A stretch of 64,000 nt of DNA, from contig NC_012995.1 of assembly GCF_000026365.1 (NCBI RefSeq), positions 1,490,289 through 1,554,288 on the forward strand, written 5' to 3'. A model generated the notes under the pieces. The model ran no database searches. It was not told where the DNA came from and saw nothing but the letters and a program-made list of their open reading frames with translations. The position numbers and the translations under genes are program-made. The stretch comes from Zygosaccharomyces rouxii (taxonomy: Eukaryota > Ascomycota > Saccharomycetes > Saccharomycetales > Saccharomycetaceae). Positions 28,614 to 39,460 of the stretch are shown here, piece after piece (position 1 is the stretch's first letter; each line of letters begins with the position of its first letter).

Positions 28614-30791
28614 TCAGTTCAACCCTAATTCTTTGAGGAAGGCTTCTTCGGATGGTTCCCTTCCCAAGAATTCTCTCAGGTTATCATTGGTTTCATAAAG
28701 ACCACCACGTCCAAGGACAATATCTCTGTATTGCACACCTGCCTTGCTATCTAGCGGGTCCGCGGCAAAGCGAGTATGGTACATATCGGCGGCAAAAACT
28801 TCGGCCCACATGTAACCGTAGTAACCCGCAGAATAGGAGTCACTCATGATATGACCAAATGAATCGTAACCCTTTGTAAAAGTGTCACCATTTTCCACTA
28901 ATGAAACTTCTTCTCTGAGTTCATTCCATAGTTTTAACAAATCTAATTTGGCGACATTTTTACTAGTATGAACATACATGTCAAACAGACCAAAGTGTAA
29001 TTGTCTTAAAGCAAAAAGTGCACCGTCGACGTGCTTTGTGGAAATCAACGATTGTAGGAGATCTTTGGGGATTTTCTCACCGCTTTCGTAATGTGATGAC
29101 AATTCGTGTAATTCCCTTTCATTCCAAGTCCAAAATTCCAGCATTTGGGATGGTGCTTCAACAAAATCCCAAGGAACCGCACCAGGACCATTAAATGTAG
29201 TTAAACGATTTTCACCAACTAAATCGTGAATACCATGACCCAGTTCGTGGAAAAAAGTGGATATTTCGTTATGCTTTAAAAGTGAAGGTTTTTTGGCACT
29301 TGGTTTTGAAAAATTGCACACTAGAGCCGTTACAGGATAAGATCTAGTTCCATCCTCTTTCACATAGGAGGCAGAAATACCAAAGTTAGCCGCATGGCCG
29401 TATTTACCATCTCTTGGATGCAAATCGAAATAAATCCAACCAACGAATTCTGGTTTGGAAGGATTATCCATTTTCCAAACTGCCAATTGTTTAACATCTT
29501 CATGCCAAACACTTCTCTTCTCGGGGTCAGTTTCTTCGACAAATTTTAGTTTTAGTAAGGTTTCATAGATGGATAGCATACCACTGATAGTTGATTCTAT
29601 GGGGTAGTATTCAGAGATTTTTTCCAAATCCACATTGTAATTATCTTTCAAGTATTTATTATCGTAGTAACGGTGATCCCATACGTAGTAGTGACCATCA
29701 TACGGTAACCCAAGGGATTCACACTCCTTTTGTTTTATTTGTTTCAAATTTTCTGCTTCTTTCAATCCTAGTGGTTTCAATTTATCTTTCAATTCGTTCA
29801 AAAATTTCCAAACGTTGTCTTGGTTCTTGGCCATCTTTAATTCTAAATTGTAATTAGCATAAGTTGAATATCCAAGAATGTCTGCTAATTCGTTCCTCAG
29901 TTGTAAAGTCTCCACAAACAATTTTTCGTTCTGAGGAACTTTATCTTGATCCCTTGCAAATGCCAATTTTCTAGTTTTTGGATTCTTTGCAGTCTTCAAA
30001 ACGGGGAAAATGTCAGGATATTTAAAGGTAACTTTGTACTTGGTAGTACCATTTTCATCTTTGAACTGTTCAAATTGATCCATAACTGACTCAGAAACAC
30101 CATCCAATTCCTCCTTGGTGAAAGCTACAAATTCCTTTTGTTCACCGAGATTTTTAGAGAACTCCAAACTATTAGCGGCAATCTTTATCTTCAATTGCTT
30201 AACTTTATCTCTTTTATCCTCAGGTAATTGTAATCCATCTCTAGTGTAATCTCTATGAATCTTTTCCACATATTTGTAAATTTCATATTCTTGAGAACCT
30301 TGTTCGAACGACTTGTCCTTTAGTTCGTTCCAAATTTTATCAAATTGTAGGAATAAATCATGTCTCAAGGATTGTTCAATGCCAAAGTTCTGTAAAAATT
30401 CCGTTGCCTGAACGGAAGCATCTCTAATTTCTTTATCTGCAGAAACTTGTTGAGGGAAAGTCAATTGACTCTCAATTAAACCAACTCCATTTTCATGATG
30501 CATGTATGGTTTGACTAAATTTTCCACTGTTGGATTAGACAACTGTGCCAATGAATCGTAAAACTGCTTAGAACTTTCAATCAATCTATGAGTTTCATCT
30601 AACAACGATTGAGGCGTGAAAGCCCAACTGGGAGCTGATTGAGGTGCAATAAACAAATTTGGTGATGACATTGTAGAATACTGAAACTTTGAAACCCTGT
30701 ATATACCAATAGCTAATGCTGGAACTGCAACCACAGAGAAAATTGACTTCCTAGTAAAACCGGCCACCCTTGAGCAGCTGCGTAATAACAT
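28614..30791 (-). CDS. PRD1: Saccharolysin, M3 zinc metallopeptidase PRD1
   Basis: A 725-residue thimet-oligopeptidase family enzyme (S. cerevisiae YCL057W, 712 residues). The zinc motif FFHELGHGIHD (HExxH) is followed by the downstream glutamate in VEAPSQMLEFW, and SYSAGYYGYMWAEVFA is a family signature. It degrades peptides in cytosol and the mitochondrial intermembrane space. The first ATG (30789-30791) gives a basic, hydrophobic N-terminus suited to mitochondrial targeting; the ATG at 30669-30671 (MSSPNLF) would give the cytosolic form. Convergent with PEX34, 61 bp away. Confidence 0.95.
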   Translation of the reverse strand: MLLRSCSRVAGFTRKSIFSVVAVPALAIGIYRVSKFQYSTMSSPNLFIAPQSAPSWAFTPQSLLDETHRLIESSKQFYDSLAQLSNPTVENLVKPYMHHENGVGLIESQLTFPQQVSADKEIRDASVQATEFLQNFGIEQSLRHDLFLQFDKIWNELKDKSFEQGSQEYEIYKYVEKIHRDYTRDGLQLPEDKRDKVKQLKIKIAANSLEFSKNLGEQKEFVAFTKEELDGVSESVMDQFEQFKDENGTTKYKVTFKYPDIFPVLKTAKNPKTRKLAFARDQDKVPQNEKLFVETLQLRNELADILGYSTYANYNLELKMAKNQDNVWKFLNELKDKLKPLGLKEAENLKQIKQKECESLGLPYDGHYYVWDHRYYDNKYLKDNYNVDLEKISEYYPIESTISGMLSIYETLLKLKFVEETDPEKRSVWHEDVKQLAVWKMDNPSKPEFVGWIYFDLHPRDGKYGHAANFGISASYVKEDGTRSYPVTALVCNFSKPSAKKPSLLKHNEISTFFHELGHGIHDLVGENRLTTFNGPGAVPWDFVEAPSQMLEFWTWNERELHELSSHYESGEKIPKDLLQSLISTKHVDGALFALRQLHFGLFDMYVHTSKNVAKLDLLKLWNELREEVSLVENGDTFTKGYDSFGHIMSDSYSAGYYGYMWAEVFAADMYHTRFAADPLDSKAGVQYRDIVLGRGGLYETNDNLREFLGREPSEEAFLKELGLN

Positions 30792-31487
30792 GAAAAAGAC
30801 AAACAAAATATCGATTGTTCAATTGAATACAATTGAGCAGCCACCCAACTTCACATCCTTTTTATACGTTTATGACGACGAATCAATCAACCTTTCGTAC
30901 GGACGAGACGACTATGTTACCTTTTTTAACACCGTGCGACATCGCGACACAGTAAGCTGACACTTTGGCGTCACATCTGCTTCAAATTGACAGATATAAA
31001 ATTATAGCTATAACATCTCATACAATTTAAAGGTAAAAGGGCTATATTAGGGTTTAATGTTACAAAATTCTAGTAAATTTTGATGAAAGTTATGGATATC
31101 AGTTTCCCTTTTCAAAACGCAGCCGTATTTCCTATTTCTCACTTTCATTTTCCTTTCTTCTCAATCAATTAATTAGTAACCGCATAATCTATCCTTAGCG
31201 GCAAACCAAGATAGTCAGGACAAATCAGTGTTCATCACGTCTTGTATGTATGCTTTATTATTACATATTATGTGCTAGAGACCAATCAGACCGTTTGAAA
31301 ACTTCATGTGGGGTTACCCGGTAATCCAATGCAGTGAAATTTCATCCATTAGGACGACTGGGAGAAAAGAGAACCAAAACCTTCGAGCAATATCGAATAT
31401 TATACAATTGGTACTGGTTGCAAAGGAATTGAGAACTAATATCATTATCTATATACCTCTCTCTTTCTGTACAAGGCAAAATAAATT
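30792..31487. promoter_or_regulatory. Divergent promoter region of PRD1 and MIC10 with Reb1 site
   Basis: TTACCCGG at 31314-31321, inside the near-palindrome TTACCCGGTAA, matches the Reb1 consensus TTACCCG. It lies about 165 bp before the MIC10 ATG. No gene is seen in this 696-bp region. Confidence 0.5.
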
Positions 31488-31751
31488 ATGGCTGAACAAC
31501 AACAACAGGCTCAACTCCAAGTCACTGCTCCAAACAAATCCATTTTGAACGACAAGTGGGATGTCGTTTTGTCAAATTTACTTGTTAAAAGCGGCCTAGG
31601 TTTTGGTGTTGGTGTTGTTGCATCTGTTTTGATATTTAAACGTCGTGCATTTCCTGTCTGGTTAGGTATTGGATTTGGTCTTGGTAGAGGTTACGCTGAA
31701 GGTGATGCTATTTTCCGTTCCGCCGCAGGCCTAAGAACCTCCAAAGCATAA
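31488..31751 (+). CDS. MIC10: MICOS subunit MIC10
   Basis: An 87-residue inner mitochondrial membrane protein (S. cerevisiae YCL057C-A, 97 residues). Two hairpin membrane segments carry the diagnostic glycine motifs: GLGFGVGV in the first and [13 protein letters not shown] in the second, separated by a short basic loop (KRRAF). Mic10 oligomerises to bend membranes at crista junctions. Adjacent to PRD1 as in S. cerevisiae. Confidence 0.95.
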   Translation: MAEQQQQAQLQVTAPNKSILNDKWDVVLSNLLVKSGLGFGVGVVASVLIFKRRAFPVWLGIGFGLGRGYAEGDAIFRSAAGLRTSKA

Positions 31752-32025
31752 ATTGAACCCTTAGTGCTACTACTATTGGAGTTGTCAGTTACATTGAGAG
31801 ATGAAGCCAACGATAAACGAATTCAAGAAAATCAAAAAAAAGAAATATTCAATTACGTGCCTCCGCTTTCGGTCGGTTGGTTCAAATATTAGTACTAGTA
31901 TCATCTATTCCTTTAAAATCTAAAGTCCCATTTCCCAATACAAAAACACTTGTATATGTTACATATAAAAAAGTAAAAACCAACAAACAATTAAGAAATC
32001 AAACGTGGACTGCAAACTATCGACA

Positions 32026-32364
32026 TCATAATGAAAATCCTGATATCATCTCAATCTGTTGTAAAATATTGTTATCAGTTTCCTTTTTCTTAGCATTTGC
32101 CTTATCCCGAGTATCTTGATCCATCTTACGATCTTGCTCGAGGTTTCTTGCCAATAATGATGAGCTACCATTAGAAGTCTTACTCGATGCACTGCGGTTC
32201 AATTTGAATATTTCACTCGGCAGTAATCCCTTTGCATCTAATTTTTCCACCTTACTTTTTGTCCTCTTCTTGTCGCTATGTGATATGCTCTTCTTTGGTT
32301 TTTTAAACCCATTGTTATGCTTTGATCTAACCGCCTTTTGATTCTTAGTAGGTTTAACCATCAT
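32026..32364 (-). CDS. ADF1: ADF1 transcriptional repressor-like small basic protein
   Basis: A 112-residue basic protein ending QIEMISGFSL, the same C-terminal decapeptide as S. cerevisiae Adf1 (YCL058W-A, 113 residues). A lysine/arginine-rich N-terminus (1-45) is followed by a charged helix. In S. cerevisiae it represses FYV5, which overlaps it antisense. The start is one of two consecutive ATGs (32364 or 32361). It shares its upstream region with KRR1. Confidence 0.88.
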   Translation of the reverse strand: MMVKPTKNQKAVRSKHNNGFKKPKKSISHSDKKRTKSKVEKLDAKGLLPSEIFKLNRSASSKTSNGSSSLLARNLEQDRKMDQDTRDKANAKKKETDNNILQQIEMISGFSL

Positions 32365-32416
32365 CAAAATCCTCTTTTGTCTTGGTATTCATGCCCAGTA
32401 TGTGTATATTTGTTTA

Positions 32417-33497
<1,081 letters not shown>

Positions 33498-33762
33498 AAG
33501 TTTTTGTTCATACGAGAAAGTTCATAGTTGTTGTACAATTAAAGGATTTGGTTCATTTCATTTCAACATTTTTGAAGTAATTCATTTGACTTCTAATTTG
33601 AAGTGTTAGCGCCGCATCACGGAAAGCTTTACGCGTTTTGTTATATTTTACATAGATTATTTTAAAAGGTACGTGTATCTCATCGCTTGTCAAAAAACTA
33701 ACTACTTCACGATCATTGAAAGTCAGAATAGCTAAGGATAAGGCAAGAAGTGCAAGTTAAGA

Positions 33763-36645
33763 ATGGATTCCTTACTTGAAAAATTGGATCCATTGTCCTC
33801 TAAGAGAAGAACCACTTATAAGAAAGTATTTGAACCACAAGAGGAGGAAGAGACCCAACAAATATCGAATTCACCACCACCTCCAATACTGGGAAATGGA
33901 TTCCTATTTCAAAATAGTACCATTGATAAAGTTAGAAACCGTCTGAGAAATGCTGAAGATGGAGCTAATAAGGTACAGCAAAAAGAACAGGAACAGGAAC
34001 AGGAGCAGGAGACTCAATTGAATCAAACCCAGGTCATTGCTGACCTTTACGAAGGAGCTGAAGAACTAGAAGAACAGAACAAAGAAAGAGTAAGACTACC
34101 TCTCTCAAAGAAAACTAGTTCAGCGTCACAAGAAAAGACACAGGTTATACCCTGGGCTCCAACCGTAGAAGGGGTCGAAAATAATGTCGAACAGGGTACG
34201 GATATACATGAAGAGAAAACACAACAAGTTCCAAATGAAATTTCTTACGACCAAAAAACGCAAGCTATTCAATCATTCCAACAGACTGAAGTGGAACCAC
34301 TTACTCAAAGGATTTCTGAGCCTGAAAGGACACTAGACGTACCAACCTATGCTGCTACCAGTGAGGACCAATTGGATACACAAGAACAGAATCCAATTAC
34401 ACAGCTAGACATAAGCAACAGCTTACTATTCCAAGCTACAGATTCTGATATTCCGAAGTCTCCACCACAAAGGTTAAAAATGCATGATATTGAGAAGGAA
34501 TTGGAGGAAAAACGTCAAGAAAGGGACCACAGAAGGAACATAGAATACAGGGCACCAGAAAAGCCGGTCAATGTCAAAAGAGTTTTTTCCAAAGAAGCCT
34601 TTTTGAAAAACTTCGATGAAGAATCAAGCTCAGAGGATGAATTGATTGAATTAAGAAGCAGAGACATCGAGAAAAAACATACTGAGAAAGATAAGAGCAC
34701 TCTAGAGAACACAACTGAAAGCAGCCAGAGACAAAGGGTCTTTAGCGTCTATGAATATAAACTGAAGGGTGAATTGGATTCCAAAAGGTGCATTCAACTG
34801 GATGATGATGAGGATGAATCGGATGAGGATGTAGAGGTACCATTATCAAGGGTCTCAAAGGCTACTGTTTTAGATATAAAAGCTAGAAGGTCGAAACAAG
34901 AACCATTATCAAAAATAAAGCAGAAAAAGACGACTCTGAATGATTTGATATGCACTTTAAAGAAAGCTTCCAAGAAGCAAATCACAGATCACCAAAACGA
35001 ACTTATGAAGAGCAGGGGTTATAAACTAGAGGATATAGAAAAGCAAAAGGAAGAAATAGAAAATCTTTTAGAGCAAGAGATTGCTAGGAATAAAAGGTTG
35101 GCCCGTCGCGAAAACGAGGAGGATAATTCGAATGATTTAGAGGATAGATCTTACGGTAGCGGTAATGAATCTGAAAATTCTGCTTTTAGTGATATCGAAT
35201 TTAGTGGAGATTCTGAATCTGATGATGGACAGGAAGATGACATGAATAATGATGACGAGCGTGTACAAAAAGAGAAAATGCAGGAAGCCGGGGATAGTGA
35301 CAATATATCAGCCCGAGAAGATCATTCCGATGAGGAAGATGAAGATTCCATTCAAAAGGGGAGAACGAAAAATCATAAAATGCTTCCCGCAGAAGACTCA
35401 GATTCAGAACATGACGATACACTTCCGAGAAATATAATTGATCTAGGACCATATGGGAACAACCTCCAGGTAAATCACGAAGAGGATATGGAGAATCTTC
35501 CGCTTTCCGATTCAGCTGAGATAGATGCCGCTGAAGAGGAGAAAACTAACGAGCTGATAATGGAAAAAATACGAAAGATAGAAATGAGGAAAAAGAAAAA
35601 AGAGCAAAGACTCAAGGATATGAAAGCTAAGGGCCTAAACAAGATGTTAGAAATGGAAGCAGAAGAATCAGAAGACGAATGGAAAGGTGTAGGTGGTGTA
35701 GATGGAGACTTATCAGATGAACACGATTCGGATTTAGAAGAAATGATTGATGATTTCACAAAATCTAATGAAAATTTCGATGATGTACGTCAGTTGCTAG
35801 CTAAAGAAAACAAGGAACTGGATGAGAAAATGGTTAATAAGATCTTGTACGATATCAAAAATGGTGGATTCCGAAAAAGAGGTAGAAATGCACTGGATTT
35901 AGAATTAAGCGATGACGAGGATGAGGATTTGCGCAATTATCGTTTGAAGAGAAGAGAATTGATGAAAAAGAGTAGAATTGAGGGTAAGGATAAAGAAAAA
36001 GCCTTTAGAAATGCCAAATCGAAGGCATTTCTTGAAAGTATGGTTGATGATATAGATGAATCGAAAAATCCTTTTGGTGATCCAGAAATGGATGTAGAGG
36101 ACAACACTGATGTGGATACCCAAGAAAATGATTATCCTAAGAATAAAGAGAAGAATACTCTCTCACAAGAATTTGTCCAACGGAGTCTGTCATTCTTAAG
36201 CAATAATAATAGCTCTCGGGAATTCGAATTGGGGGAACAAATTACTTTGGGAGATGAAGAACAAGATGTCTCGTCTTTGAAAAGGAACAGTTCCATTCAT
36301 GCATTGCACAATTCTTCTAGTCCTATCAAAGAAGACTTAGAAAAAGAAAATCAAGATGAAGATTTTATTACATTACCAAACTTCAAGCCACCTTCACTTA
36401 TTAAATCGCTTGCGGGTGGATTTGATCCTAATAATAAGTTTCAAAGTGGTAAAAAAACGGTTACGGTATCGAAATCTTATAGAGCAGTCGGTGGTAGCCG
36501 CTCCTCCATTACGTACTTTGGTAAAATGCGGAAGTTGGTCGGTCCTAAAAACAGGAATAGCACACTGTCCAAAGGCCCTCGCCCCGCTTCAAAACCTACG
36601 ATGGGCAAACTGTGGGAGTCCCAACAGAATAGTTTCGATACATAA
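33763..36645 (+). CDS. MRC1: Replication checkpoint mediator MRC1 (Claspin)
   Basis: A 960-residue acidic, mostly disordered protein (S. cerevisiae YCL061C, 1096 residues). Residues 1-220 hold an SQ/TQ cluster with at least eight TQ sites, the targets of Mec1 that recruit Rad53. The middle alternates acidic tracts with charged helices (RKKKKEQRLKDMKAKGLNKM). The region near 640-780 (VRQLLAKENKELDEKMV, then DIKNGGFRKRGRNALDLELS) matches the conserved Mrc1-like domain. Mrc1 travels with the fork and signals stalled replication. A QEQEQEQE run near residue 75 is low complexity. Confidence 0.92.
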   Translation: MDSLLEKLDPLSSKRRTTYKKVFEPQEEEETQQISNSPPPPILGNGFLFQNSTIDKVRNRLRNAEDGANKVQQKEQEQEQEQETQLNQTQVIADLYEGAEELEEQNKERVRLPLSKKTSSASQEKTQVIPWAPTVEGVENNVEQGTDIHEEKTQQVPNEISYDQKTQAIQSFQQTEVEPLTQRISEPERTLDVPTYAATSEDQLDTQEQNPITQLDISNSLLFQATDSDIPKSPPQRLKMHDIEKELEEKRQERDHRRNIEYRAPEKPVNVKRVFSKEAFLKNFDEESSSEDELIELRSRDIEKKHTEKDKSTLENTTESSQRQRVFSVYEYKLKGELDSKRCIQLDDDEDESDEDVEVPLSRVSKATVLDIKARRSKQEPLSKIKQKKTTLNDLICTLKKASKKQITDHQNELMKSRGYKLEDIEKQKEEIENLLEQEIARNKRLARRENEEDNSNDLEDRSYGSGNESENSAFSDIEFSGDSESDDGQEDDMNNDDERVQKEKMQEAGDSDNISAREDHSDEEDEDSIQKGRTKNHKMLPAEDSDSEHDDTLPRNIIDLGPYGNNLQVNHEEDMENLPLSDSAEIDAAEEEKTNELIMEKIRKIEMRKKKKEQRLKDMKAKGLNKMLEMEAEESEDEWKGVGGVDGDLSDEHDSDLEEMIDDFTKSNENFDDVRQLLAKENKELDEKMVNKILYDIKNGGFRKRGRNALDLELSDDEDEDLRNYRLKRRELMKKSRIEGKDKEKAFRNAKSKAFLESMVDDIDESKNPFGDPEMDVEDNTDVDTQENDYPKNKEKNTLSQEFVQRSLSFLSNNNSSREFELGEQITLGDEEQDVSSLKRNSSIHALHNSSSPIKEDLEKENQDEDFITLPNFKPPSLIKSLAGGFDPNNKFQSGKKTVTVSKSYRAVGGSRSSITYFGKMRKLVGPKNRNSTLSKGPRPASKPTMGKLWESQQNSFDT

Positions 36646-36820
36646 ATTCTTCATATCCGTAAAAATGTTATTATAAAAATTATTTAATTTCAATATTAAA
36701 GGAAAAACAAATGAGAGAGAAAAATAACGGATTACCACCATCGAATAATATTAATACAATCTCCGTTGACTTAAACACACTCATAAGTATTGAAGTGAAA
36801 TAGCAAATTAAAGAACCAAA

Positions 36821-38173
36821 TTAGAGAACTAGTTCGGTATCCAAGGCCTCTTGAAGCTCATCATACATTGTATTACCATTTGTGATCCTTTGCCGCGTTG
36901 GAGAGATAATACTTGAGTTCTGATTTTTAACCAGCAATCTAGAACAAGATGAATAAACTCCACTGGGGTGGCTTGTAGTCAGTAATTGATTCTCTTTTCT
37001 CTCTGAGGTCACATCCTGCTGTGGAACACGTAGAGGAGTAGGATTACGATTCTTCTGACTCTTTTGTTTGAAAAGATTCCAGATCAAATTACTAGAAAAT
37101 CTATTATTATTACCATTATCATTTCGTGCCTTCTTGTCGTAATCCTGGGTATTAGAAATGAACGAAGATAACAAGTCCTTGGAGCTAGCTTTACCTCCTG
37201 TACTGGATATGATTGGTGCACTACTAACCGTTACACTTTTCATAGACGGCCTATTAGCAGTAGGTATCGTAAGGAAAGTAGGACATTTAGCGGAGGAAAT
37301 AGGCTGAACTTTTGTAGATAGCACACTGTCGTGCGAATTGTATCTTCTCAGGGGAGGTTTTTCACTTTGAACATCATATTGGATAGGATGTGAGGGAGGG
37401 ATAGGACTAGTTGAAATAACGGTATTTTGGTCTGAAGCTGAATCACTTCCTTCATCAATATCATCACAGAATGTAATGGAGAGACGTTGGTTCTCTTTAA
37501 ATACTGATAGCATCTCTTCCTCCTTTTGTTTTTTCAGTTTAGCTCTCGAATTAGGATTCAACCCGGTATCATAAGATTTAGCCACTCTAAGCGGTCTATC
37601 TGGTAATCTATCGGGTGATCTCATCTTTAAAGGTGACCCCGGTAGTGACGTACACTTAGATGGACAAAATAATTCAGGTAGAGATTCCTCGACAAAATTC
37701 ACATTTTTCAATTTCCCATTAATCCTCGTAGGTGACTGTCGAGTTGCCCCAATATCTGTCCTATATCGTTCAGTAATCTTCAAAGGACGTGGTTGGAAAG
37801 AATTTACACTTCCGTTAGAATGCTTTGAAGACGGAGTCACTTGTTCTTTTTGATTTTGAGCTAATTCATTCAACTTAACTGTAATATCTTGAAATTCGTA
37901 CACCAAGTCTTCAATGTAGTTCTGCTCATTGACAATGGGGGGTTTACGATTTTGATAACCTGCATTCAATTTGTCCCTAACGTACTCTGATCTTACACAT
38001 AATGAATTCAGCTGGGCCATATAAAGATTGTATTGATCTGCAATTTTATCCCTAGCATGTTCATGTTCAATCTCACTTAGATGTTGTTGTCGTCTGATCC
38101 ACAGTTCTAACTGCAATACAGCTTCTTGAGACCTTATGAAAAGCCTCTCAGATATGTCATCCAGGCTCGGCAT
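36821..38173 (-). CDS. VAC17: Vacuole-inheritance adaptor VAC17
   Basis: A 450-residue protein (S. cerevisiae YCL063W, 423 residues) beginning with a conserved helical N-terminal region (about 1-70, SLDDISERLFIRSQEAVLQL). In Vac17, sequences in the N-terminal third contact the Myo2 tail. The remainder is Ser/Pro-rich with many SP/TP sites, consistent with Cdk1 control of Myo2 binding and of Vac17 turnover. Vac17 links Myo2 to Vac8 on vacuoles. Name relies on the N-terminal region plus position between MRC1 and CHA1. Confidence 0.82.
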   Translation of the reverse strand: MPSLDDISERLFIRSQEAVLQLELWIRRQQHLSEIEHEHARDKIADQYNLYMAQLNSLCVRSEYVRDKLNAGYQNRKPPIVNEQNYIEDLVYEFQDITVKLNELAQNQKEQVTPSSKHSNGSVNSFQPRPLKITERYRTDIGATRQSPTRINGKLKNVNFVEESLPELFCPSKCTSLPGSPLKMRSPDRLPDRPLRVAKSYDTGLNPNSRAKLKKQKEEEMLSVFKENQRLSITFCDDIDEGSDSASDQNTVISTSPIPPSHPIQYDVQSEKPPLRRYNSHDSVLSTKVQPISSAKCPTFLTIPTANRPSMKSVTVSSAPIISSTGGKASSKDLLSSFISNTQDYDKKARNDNGNNNRFSSNLIWNLFKQKSQKNRNPTPLRVPQQDVTSERKENQLLTTSHPSGVYSSCSRLLVKNQNSSIISPTRQRITNGNTMYDELQEALDTELVL

Positions 38174-38311
38174 CACCGGTATACCTTCCTTGAAGACTCT
38201 TCAGAAATAAATGTAGAAGTTCAAAGATAATACAAGCTTTCAGATCTTGATATATAGAAATCGCAGGGTATCCACGAGTAATTACTGAAATGTTAAGACT
38301 GTAAATATTAA

Positions 38312-38328
38312 TTTTTTTTTTTTTTTTT
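38312..38328 (+). promoter_or_regulatory. Poly(dT) tract upstream of CHA1
   Basis: Seventeen consecutive T residues in the 279-bp VAC17-CHA1 divergent region, about 125 bp before CHA1. Such tracts usually exclude nucleosomes in yeast promoters. Confidence 0.5.
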
Positions 38329-38452
38329 CGAGATCACAGGAGACGGAGATAAGATACAAGGTAGAGAGACTTATAAAAGCCTGAGAACTTTACTTCAACA
38401 CCAGATAATACTAGAAATGTTGTGACTCGTGCTCAATGTTAATCACTTAGGC

Positions 38453-39460
38453 ATGAATAATTGGTATTACAAGACACCGCTCCTTAGACAAATTTTGAAT
38501 TGGAAGACTACCACGGAACTACCGCAAATTTTCATCAAATATGAAAATTTGCAGCCTGGTGGAAGCTTCAAAAGTAGGGGAATCGGCAACCTAATATCAC
38601 TCAAATCGGAGAATGGATTAGTTAAATCTCACGTTCTTAGCAGTTCTGGTGGTAATGCAGGATTAGCGGCTGCAATTGCAAGTAAGCAGATGGAGCTGCC
38701 GTGTACTGTGGTAGTTCCTACTTCTACAAAACAAAGAATGGTGCAGAAGATTAAGAATAGTGGTGCAGAAGTTATTATTAGAGGTTCACATTGGAAAGAA
38801 GCAGATAATTACTTGCAACAAAACTATATACAAAGTTTTCGAAACGATGGAACATCTAAACCTCTCTACGTGCATCCGTTTGATGATCCTAAAGTTTGGG
38901 AAGGCCATTCTACAATGGTTCATGAAATAATAGATAATTTACGGGAACAAAATATTTCAGTTGAGAATGTTAGGGGAATTGTTTGTAGTGTTGGTGGCGG
39001 TGGCTTATTCAATGGAATAATTAAAGGGCTGGAAGACCATGGATTGGCAGACAAGATTCCAGTCATTGCAGTGGAAACATATGGATGTAACGTTTTAAAT
39101 GCATCATTGAATGCTGGAAGGCCTGTTATGTTAGATAAAATTACTAGCTTGGCCACGTCCTTGGGTTCCACGTACATACCTCAAGGTGTTTTTGAAAATG
39201 CCGTGCGCTATGGGGCCAAATCTTTAGTCCTTGAAGATAAAGATGTGATTGAAACTTGTCTAAGATATGTAAGTGATTTTGGTCAGATTGTCGAACCTGC
39301 CTGTGGAGCAAGTCTCCACATAGGTTATCATCCAGAACTTTTGGAAAATTTCTTGGGGGGCTTTTCAAAGGATGATATAATTGTGATCATAGCTTGTGGT
39401 GGATCGACAACTACTTTCAAAGATTTAACTATTGCTTCTAAAAATTTTTCTATATCATAG
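38453..39460 (+). CDS. CHA1: Catabolic L-serine/L-threonine deaminase CHA1
   Basis: A 335-residue PLP-dependent fold type II enzyme (S. cerevisiae YCL064C, 360 residues) that deaminates serine and threonine in mitochondria to pyruvate or 2-oxobutyrate. K40 in GGSFKSRGIGN is the Schiff-base lysine; SSGGNAGLA and VGGGGLFNGI bind the cofactor. The start is the ATG 38453 (MNNWYYKTPLLRQ), aligning with the S. cerevisiae start; the sequence is open upstream without ATG. The C-terminus is about 25 residues shorter than in S. cerevisiae. It is the last gene of the conserved block before the mating-type cassette; in S. cerevisiae it likewise neighbours HML. Confidence 0.92.
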   Translation: MNNWYYKTPLLRQILNWKTTTELPQIFIKYENLQPGGSFKSRGIGNLISLKSENGLVKSHVLSSSGGNAGLAAAIASKQMELPCTVVVPTSTKQRMVQKIKNSGAEVIIRGSHWKEADNYLQQNYIQSFRNDGTSKPLYVHPFDDPKVWEGHSTMVHEIIDNLREQNISVENVRGIVCSVGGGGLFNGIIKGLEDHGLADKIPVIAVETYGCNVLNASLNAGRPVMLDKITSLATSLGSTYIPQGVFENAVRYGAKSLVLEDKDVIETCLRYVSDFGQIVEPACGASLHIGYHPELLENFLGGFSKDDIIVIIACGGSTTTFKDLTIASKNFSIS

